From positions 1 through 50,221 of the forward strand of contig NZ_CALXSK010000027.1 of assembly GCF_944391105.1 (NCBI RefSeq): a stretch of DNA of 50,221 nucleotides. Direction: 5' to 3'. The position numbers and the translations under genes were made by a program. Under the pieces are notes generated by a model. It was given only the letters and a program-made list of their open reading frames with translations, was not told where the DNA came from and ran no database searches. Positions 44,310 through 50,221 of this stretch are shown one piece after another; positions within the stretch are counted from its first letter, which is position 1, and the number at the start of each line of letters is the position of its first letter. The DNA comes from an uncultured Victivallis sp. Its GTDB lineage: Bacteria > Verrucomicrobiota > Lentisphaeria > Victivallales > Victivallaceae.

Positions 44310-46517
44310 ATGATATTCGGGAATTCCAGCATACAGATCGATTTTACGGAAAATTTTTCCTTGCGTCAGATTGTTTTCGATGGGCATGAGTTGCTGTCGG
44401 AAACGCCGGCGGACGAGTTATTTTGGCTGAGTTTCATCGACCGGGAAGGGAGGGCGGTACGGCTCTCCAGCGCCGGTTTCGCATCCGCTCCGGCCGTCCG
44501 GGAGGAACGGGACGCATTGCGCATCGTCTTTTCCGGGCATCCGGCCATGGAGGATTTGCGCGCCATCGTGACGGTCCGGCTGCCGGAGGGCGGTTCCGAA
44601 GCGGATTGGCACATCGCACTGGAGGGGATTGTTCCGGATTTCACGCTTGAGTGGATCGATTTCCCCCGGATCCTCGTTCCGTACGATCTGAAGGAGCGGG
44701 GTGGCCGCGGACAGATATTCTGGCCCGGAGCGGAGGGCGTGGTCTTCGACGAGTTGCGGACGCGGGAAGAGTCCGGGTATTTCCGCGGGCGGATGCTCTC
44801 TTATCCATTGAACGGGGTATCCGGTTATTATCCGGGTACCTGCCCCATGCAGTTCATGGCGCACTGGAGTGGAGAGACCGGTTTGTATTTCGCCGCGCAC
44901 GACGCCTCGCATCTGCCCAAGGGAGTGGAGCTGGTCAGAGAGGGTGAGGAGGCCGTCCGGCTCTTCTTTCAGATTTTCTGCGGAGAGAAGGGGAAGAACG
45001 ATTTTTCGCTGCCGTTTTCACTGGTCACCGGCGGATTCCGGGGAGGATGGGAGCAGGCGGCGCTGCGGTATCGCGCCTGGATGGAGGCGAATGACGGTGC
45101 GCTGCCGCCGAAGCTCTCCGACAATCCCCATGTCCCGGAGTGGCTTCTGGAGTCGCCGGTCGTGCTGATCTATCCGGTGAAGGGACGCGGTTTCGATACC
45201 GGCAGCATCGAGGGAAACGAGTATTTTCCCTACTCGAATGCGCTTCCGGTCATCCGGAAATACGCCGAACGCTATCAGAGCCGGATCATGGCGCTTTTGA
45301 TGCACTGGGAGGGAACGGCGCCGTGGGCGCCGCCTTACGTCTGGCCGCCGTTCGGAGGGGAGGAGATGTTTCGGCGGTTCGGGGAGGAACTGCATGCGGA
45401 GGGCAATCTGCTCGGGGTCTACTGTTCCGGAATCGGCTGGACGCAGACAAGTTCGATCGACCTCTCGTACCGTCGCGACAGGGAATTCCAGGAGAAGCAT
45501 CTTGAACGGGTCATGGCAACCGGACCGCGCGGTGAGATGTACGCCTCCGTCTGCAACGGACCTCCGGGGGCGGGGCAGCGGATCGGATACGAGATGTGTC
45601 CCGCCTGCGACTTCACGACCGAAACCGTCTGCGGTGAAATCCGCAAAATCGCGGACAGTCCGGTCGATTACATCCAGTTTTTCGATCAGAATCAGGGGTG
45701 CAGCGCGCCGTTCTGCTACAACACGGCCCACGGACATCCGGGAGCACCCGGCAAGTGGTTGACCGATGCCATGATGCATCTCCTGAGTCGTTCGAGCGAA
45801 AGTGCTTCCGCCGGCGGGAGAAACGTCATTCTCGGGTGCGAAAACGCGGCAGCGGAACCTTACATCCGCTTTCTGCCGTTTAACGATCTGCGCAACCACC
45901 TGGCCTGGGCTTATGCGCGGCCTGTTCCGGCTTACGGCATGCTGTTTCACGAATACATCAACAATTTCACCGGCAACGGAGTCTGCCTTGCGGGATGGTT
46001 TGACCGGAAAAAGAGTCCGCAGTTTCTGGCGTATCGTCTGGCTTATTCGTTCATTTCGGGGGAAGTGCTCTCCGTTACGCTCAAGGACGGCGGCAGAATG
46101 CACTGGAGCTGGGTGTGCGGCTGGGAGGAGGAGGAACCCGACCAGGAGATTCTGATGAAGCTGATTGCGAATCTGAACGGAATGCGCCGCGGTGCGGCCC
46201 GGGATTTTCTGGTTTTCGGTCGCATGGAGCCGGGGATGCCGGTGCGCGGGGCGAGCTGGGAACTTCATTTCCCGGACGGTCGTGCGCCGTTGTCTCTGCC
46301 GTGGGTGGTGAGTTCGAGCTGGAGTTACCGGGAGCGCCGGGCGTTGATTCTGGCGAACTGCAATACGGAGTCGGAGAGGGTCGAAATCGAGTTCCCCGGC
46401 ATACGCAGCGGAAAAGTCGTTTCGGCCGCGGGAGAGGAACGTCGTTTCCGGGAATGCGTTCTGGTTCAGGATGTTCCGCCGCTCGAACCGCTGATGATGG
46501 AATTTGACGGGGAGTGA
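44310..46517 (+). CDS. Large DUF6259-like glycoside hydrolase
   Basis: 735 residues with no signal peptide. Residues 1-250 are a beta-sandwich of the galactose-mutarotase type (IALEGIVPDFTLEWIDFPRI). Residues 270-620 look like a (beta/alpha)8 barrel: LMHWEGTAPWAPPYVWPPFG, YIQFFDQNQGCSAPFCYN (Asp candidate) and ILGCENAAAEPY (Glu candidate). A beta domain closes the protein. The layout fits proteins annotated DUF6259 in gut anaerobes, from memory; the substrate is unknown. AAAGGG lies about seven bases before the ATG. The stop overlaps a GTG of the next frame. Confidence 0.65.
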   Translation: MIFGNSSIQIDFTENFSLRQIVFDGHELLSETPADELFWLSFIDREGRAVRLSSAGFASAPAVREERDALRIVFSGHPAMEDLRAIVTVRLPEGGSEADWHIALEGIVPDFTLEWIDFPRILVPYDLKERGGRGQIFWPGAEGVVFDELRTREESGYFRGRMLSYPLNGVSGYYPGTCPMQFMAHWSGETGLYFAAHDASHLPKGVELVREGEEAVRLFFQIFCGEKGKNDFSLPFSLVTGGFRGGWEQAALRYRAWMEANDGALPPKLSDNPHVPEWLLESPVVLIYPVKGRGFDTGSIEGNEYFPYSNALPVIRKYAERYQSRIMALLMHWEGTAPWAPPYVWPPFGGEEMFRRFGEELHAEGNLLGVYCSGIGWTQTSSIDLSYRRDREFQEKHLERVMATGPRGEMYASVCNGPPGAGQRIGYEMCPACDFTTETVCGEIRKIADSPVDYIQFFDQNQGCSAPFCYNTAHGHPGAPGKWLTDAMMHLLSRSSESASAGGRNVILGCENAAAEPYIRFLPFNDLRNHLAWAYARPVPAYGMLFHEYINNFTGNGVCLAGWFDRKKSPQFLAYRLAYSFISGEVLSVTLKDGGRMHWSWVCGWEEEEPDQEILMKLIANLNGMRRGAARDFLVFGRMEPGMPVRGASWELHFPDGRAPLSLPWVVSSSWSYRERRALILANCNTESERVEIEFPGIRSGKVVSAAGEERRFRECVLVQDVPPLEPLMMEFDGE

Positions 46518-46522
46518 CCGAC

Positions 46523-49500
46523 GTGGGGATGTTTCGTAAAACAGCGCTTCTTCTGGTTTGCGTCGCCGGGGTGCATGTCGCAGGCGGAGAGTGGCAGTTG
46601 CTTCAGAGCGGCTTCTCCGGAATACCCGGATTTTTTGCGCGGATCGGAGAGCCGGGCGTTCTCCGGGTGGATACGCGGACGGGCCGCGATCACTGGAACA
46701 TCCTGTGGGTGAACGAGTCGAATCTTCTTACGGCTGGGAATCGCTATCGAATCTCCCTGCGCTACCGGATTCTCGCGAAGGAGGGGGATGGCGGTCTGGC
46801 GTTCATTGCGCGTCCATGCAACGTCGAGCATCACCGCGAAGATCTTCATGCGGAAAACGGCACGGCCGGAGAGTGGAGCAGGGTTCAGTTCGAGGTCAGG
46901 ATTCCGGAGGATGCCGTCCCGTATACGTTGCAGATTCACGCCTGGGGAAAAATCGCTGCCGAGATCGACTCGCTGAAGATTTCACGCGCCGGCTCTCCCT
47001 TCCGGGTTGTGCGTCCGGAAGTTGCCGAAGCGGATAAAGTTCCGACCGGATCGGTGGAATTCGAAGTAAGGCGTCCGCATTTTCCCGCCGATCCGGTGGT
47101 GGTCGACGGCGCAGAATTCGGCTTCTCCGAGACGGCGGAGGACAATACCCCCGCATGGGAGCGGGCGATGGCGGCCTGTCGCAAACGGAATGCTTCCCGG
47201 TTGATTCTGCCGTCCGGAACGTTCCGGTTCCTTTCTCCGAATCCGTTGAAAATCGAGAGGTTCCATGATTTTGAAATCGACGGTAACGGTGCGCAGTTCA
47301 TCTTCTATCGTGCGGAGAAATCGATGCACAGCTCTTTTATGGCGTTGAGTTTCAACCGGCGTTTCGCAATGAGGAATCTGCGGATCGACTGGGATTGGGA
47401 GCGCATGCCGCTCGCGAGCGTGGTCAGGGCGCGCCGGGTGGATCCGCTCCGGCACTGGGTCGAGCTTGAATTCACGCAATATGAGGATGTTCCGTTCCGG
47501 GACGTCATGCGGATCGCCGACGTGGAACAGCTCGACCCGGTCACGATGTCCGTCGGCTGTGAAAACAGCAAGGGGGCGCTGTTTGAGTTCATTCCCGGGG
47601 CTTATCCGCCCGCCGACATGGAGTGGACGGCTTCAAACCGGCTGCTGCTCCGCAGAAATACCGCACAACAGAGCCACTTCTTCGAAAACATCCATCCCGG
47701 AGAATTGTTCCGGATGCGTCATTTTTCCTACGATTCAGGGGCGTTCCATCTTGATGACAATCAAGAGATTGTGCTGGAGGATATCACCATTTTCGGCGCT
47801 CCCGGATTCGGTGTACTGCTGACCGGGCGCGATCAGAAATTCGTGGAGCTCCGGCGGGTGAAGGTGATTCCGCCGAAGGGGAGCGAAAGGTGCATCAGCA
47901 GCTGTGCCGACCCGGTTCACAGCAGCCAGTCGTCTGGATTCCTGAAACTGGAAGATTGCGAATTCGGATTCAGCGGTGACGACTGCGTGAACATCGCCGA
48001 CACCAACGGTCTTGTGACCGTGACCGCCCCGGATCGGCTGCAGCTGAGCACGATTTCGCTCGGCACGTTCCGGGTCGGCGACCCGTTGGAGCTGAGGGAG
48101 TTGAATTTCGCTCCCACCGGTCACCGGGTGACGGTCCGTCGATTGCTGCCGGACGGGCGGAACGACGGCAGCGGATCGCTCGAGATCTCCGAGCCGTTGC
48201 CGCCGGAACTTACGGGGCGCCGCTTTGTGGTGTTCAACCGGGCGTACGGCAGTCGCAACATCATTATCCGCAACTGTTTCCTTCACAACAACCGTGCCCG
48301 CGGGGTGCTGCTGCACGCGGGGAGTGCGACCATTGAGAACAACCGGTTTTTCCACAATCAGGCCGGCGGGATGCAGATCGGAACCGGTTACATGGAAAAT
48401 TTCTGGGGGGAGGGGTTCGGTGTCGACAACGTTGTGATTCGCAATAATGTGTTTGACTCGGTGAACGTCAATTCGACCCGGGCGAACGGAGTCGTCCGCG
48501 ACGTCGAGATTCTCACCTACGCGTTGCCGGAGCCGGCTGTTCCGGTGGAATCGCTGACACAGAATATCCTGTTTGAAGGCAACACGTTCCTGAATCCGGT
48601 CGGAGCGGGTTTGTATGCCTCGGGCGTCAGAAATCTTTTTTTCCGCGACAATCGCATTATCAATCGGCAACATCGGGCGAAGGAATTTTTCGTTCGGGGC
48701 TCGATCGTTCTGGATCGGGTGGAGAAAGGAGTGGTTCGGAACAATATGTGGAATCTTCACAAGCTCAATGAGAATGCCGGTATCGCGATCAACGATTCGA
48801 ATTGCCGGAAGATCGAAGTCGAAGGCAACCGGCAGATTTCCCTGCCGCTCCCGACCGCGCGTTGCCGGATGGAGGCGGTCTCTTCCCGAGAGATCCGGGT
48901 GATCGATGATACGGGACGGTCAGCCGTGCTCGCTGTGGAGTTGCCGGAAGCGGAATCTGTTGTCGGGGAACGATATGAGTCGATCCTCCCCTTTGCTCCG
49001 GATCAGCCGGGCTGGATGCGCGGCACGGTGTTGAGGCAGCTAGTCGCCGCCGAGTGTTCCGCCGCCGGAGCGCTGATCCCGGAGAGCGTCGTTCTGAAAG
49101 GTGCCGATGGAACGCTCATGGAACGGGGAAGGGATTATGAAATCGATCCCGTCTGGGGAACGGTCGGAAGGCTCCCCGGTGGAAGGATCCGCGAAAAGGA
49201 TGCCGTGTCGATCGACTACCGCTTCCGGAATGCGCGGCTGGATGCGGTCGTCCGGCGAGAGGACGGGACACTGATGATTCGAACGGGGGTACCGGCCGCC
49301 TCCCTGCCGCAGCTGCCGCCGCTGCGCTATGGCGAACAATTGCTGGGGCGCATCTATTTTGCGCCGGGAACGGCCACGTTGAACGATGATGCGCTTTTTC
49401 CGATTCTCGAAACGACGATGCCGGGCGTCCCCCCGGTGGCAGAGGAGCTTCTGCCCCGGACTCTGGAAAAACTTCGTGCAGGCAAACCGCTGCGCATTCT

Positions 49501-50092
49501 TGTCTGGGGGGACAGCGTCACGGCCGGAACCTGGCTTCAGCCCGGAGAAAGGATCGGCGGCGGATTCGCAGCTGCGCTGAGAAAACGTTTCACGCGGGCG
49601 CAGATCGAATTGATTACCGTGGGATGGCCTGGGAGAAACAGCTCGATGTTTTTTTCTGAACCCGTTGGATCGCAATGGAATTACGCTACGAGAGTGCTCG
49701 ATCCGAAACCCGATTTGATCGTGATGGAATTCGTCAACGACGCCGATTCGAGTCCGGAGTCGTGGCGCGAGAACTACAGCCGGGTCCTGGAGGATGCCCG
49801 GAAAATCGGCGCTGAACTGATCCTGATCGCTCCGCATTACATCTGCCCGGACCGGATGGGGTTGACCAGCGAGAAGAACTGCGACGATGATCCCCTGGCC
49901 TATGTGCGGTTTCTGCGGGATTTCGCGCAGCGGAACCGGATCGCGCTCGCGGATGTTTCCCGCCGTTACGGCCGGCTGTGGCGGTTCGGAATTCCCTATA
50001 CGACTTGGCTGGTCAACGGAATCAACCATCCCGATGCGGAAGGGATGAGGCAGTTTCTGGATGCGTTAATGGAACTTTTTCCGCTCGAATAG
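46523..50092 (+). CDS. Secreted beta-helix protein fused to an SGNH hydrolase domain
   Basis: About 1189 residues. The signal peptide is MFRKTALLLVCVAGVHVAGG. Residues 25-160 form a carbohydrate-binding-like sandwich. Residues about 195-800 are a right-handed beta-helix with EDCEFGFSGDDCVNIAD and CISSCADPVHSSQSSG, recalling GH110 alpha-1,3-galactosidases. After a beta domain, residues about 985-1189 are an SGNH/GDSL esterase: LVWGDSVTAG (Ser near 996) and INHPDAEG (Asp, His). GTG at 46523 is preferred because GGGGAG sits eight bases upstream; GTG 46514 and ATG 46529 are alternatives. It directly follows the DUF6259-like gene. A two-activity enzyme removing acyl groups and sugars is inferred. 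Confidence 0.75.
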   Translation: MGMFRKTALLLVCVAGVHVAGGEWQLLQSGFSGIPGFFARIGEPGVLRVDTRTGRDHWNILWVNESNLLTAGNRYRISLRYRILAKEGDGGLAFIARPCNVEHHREDLHAENGTAGEWSRVQFEVRIPEDAVPYTLQIHAWGKIAAEIDSLKISRAGSPFRVVRPEVAEADKVPTGSVEFEVRRPHFPADPVVVDGAEFGFSETAEDNTPAWERAMAACRKRNASRLILPSGTFRFLSPNPLKIERFHDFEIDGNGAQFIFYRAEKSMHSSFMALSFNRRFAMRNLRIDWDWERMPLASVVRARRVDPLRHWVELEFTQYEDVPFRDVMRIADVEQLDPVTMSVGCENSKGALFEFIPGAYPPADMEWTASNRLLLRRNTAQQSHFFENIHPGELFRMRHFSYDSGAFHLDDNQEIVLEDITIFGAPGFGVLLTGRDQKFVELRRVKVIPPKGSERCISSCADPVHSSQSSGFLKLEDCEFGFSGDDCVNIADTNGLVTVTAPDRLQLSTISLGTFRVGDPLELRELNFAPTGHRVTVRRLLPDGRNDGSGSLEISEPLPPELTGRRFVVFNRAYGSRNIIIRNCFLHNNRARGVLLHAGSATIENNRFFHNQAGGMQIGTGYMENFWGEGFGVDNVVIRNNVFDSVNVNSTRANGVVRDVEILTYALPEPAVPVESLTQNILFEGNTFLNPVGAGLYASGVRNLFFRDNRIINRQHRAKEFFVRGSIVLDRVEKGVVRNNMWNLHKLNENAGIAINDSNCRKIEVEGNRQISLPLPTARCRMEAVSSREIRVIDDTGRSAVLAVELPEAESVVGERYESILPFAPDQPGWMRGTVLRQLVAAECSAAGALIPESVVLKGADGTLMERGRDYEIDPVWGTVGRLPGGRIREKDAVSIDYRFRNARLDAVVRREDGTLMIRTGVPAASLPQLPPLRYGEQLLGRIYFAPGTATLNDDALFPILETTMPGVPPVAEELLPRTLEKLRAGKPLRILVWGDSVTAGTWLQPGERIGGGFAAALRKRFTRAQIELITVGWPGRNSSMFFSEPVGSQWNYATRVLDPKPDLIVMEFVNDADSSPESWRENYSRVLEDARKIGAELILIAPHYICPDRMGLTSEKNCDDDPLAYVRFLRDFAQRNRIALADVSRRYGRLWRFGIPYTTWLVNGINHPDAEGMRQFLDALMELFPLE

Positions 50093-50221
50093 GTTATCGT
50101 GTCACCAAACTTGGAAACAGAAAGGAAGACATCATGAGAAGAACACACTTGAACTGAGCCGCTAGCGCGGCAGGGAAAGCGAAACGAGAATATCCAAATG
50201 AAGAAAAATCGCTGGTGATTT
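50093..50221 (+). other. Window end: leader-like region, no complete gene
   Basis: AAGGA lies eight bases before an ATG at 50134 that gives only MRRTHLN and stop. Directly after comes GCCGC-TAGC-GCGGC, a small perfect hairpin. An ATG at 50200 gives MKKNRW and stop. The MRRTHL start resembles a prepilin leader, but no FTLIE follows. A short leader peptide or a deletion relic is possible. Confidence 0.3.

Overview
The window looks like a chromosomal segment of a GC-rich, carbohydrate-degrading member of Lentisphaerota, probably close to Victivallis. This is inferred from three short proteins with an FTLIE/FTLVE-type prepilin N-terminus and an exact H-x9-DG C-terminal motif, a combination abundant in the Lentisphaerota/Planctomycetota group. 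It is also inferred from the density of glycoside hydrolases with AraC and LacI regulators and the absence of any SusC/SusD pair. No rRNA, tRNA, CRISPR array, insertion sequence or replication origin was recognised.

Layout. 1-570 is an AT-rich patch with the 3' end of a toxin-like gene and a small gene that could be its immunity gene. It abuts a broken LacI-type fragment (558-992). 962-6747 is a five-gene minus-strand operon: ruvB, a coiled-coil zinc-ribbon protein, an AlbA_2/Schlafen-type ATP-binding protein, a DinG-type helicase and a maltose O-acetyltransferase. 6892-12157 carries transketolase with a strange Cys/Gly/Asp tail, then a promoter and an ATPase-pgi pair. tag (12213-12794) is convergent with pgi.

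12963-18814 is a plant-polysaccharide region: a GH78 rhamnosidase, a membrane protein split by a one-base frame change, a GH43 xylosidase reduced to its two ends, an AraC regulator and a divergent GH10 xylanase. 19133-24025 is a minus-strand operon of a LacI regulator, a pseudopilin and a secreted clan GH-A hydrolase, driven by a perfect consensus promoter.

24200-38730 is the largest locus. An AraC regulator stands divergent from GH92 mannosidase, a BNR sialidase-like protein, two pseudopilins, a secreted GH42-like enzyme, a DapA/NanA-family aldolase, GH2 beta-mannosidase, a decayed gene, an SDR and an aldo/keto reductase. Together these could strip sialic acid, galactose and mannose from glycoprotein N-glycans, with two reductases for sugar conversion. 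The recurrence of a pseudopilin inside each of two CAZyme operons is the most interesting pattern in the window.

38808-43052 returns to housekeeping: TrmO, a CBS/DRTGG-containing family II pyrophosphatase, a PhnP-like metallo-hydrolase and a BtuF-like binding protein. 43303-50092 is another sugar locus: an AraC regulator, a large DUF6259-like hydrolase, and a secreted protein joining a beta-helix to an SGNH esterase domain. Starts were chosen by ribosome binding site and protein alignment memory; family names were not checked against any database.
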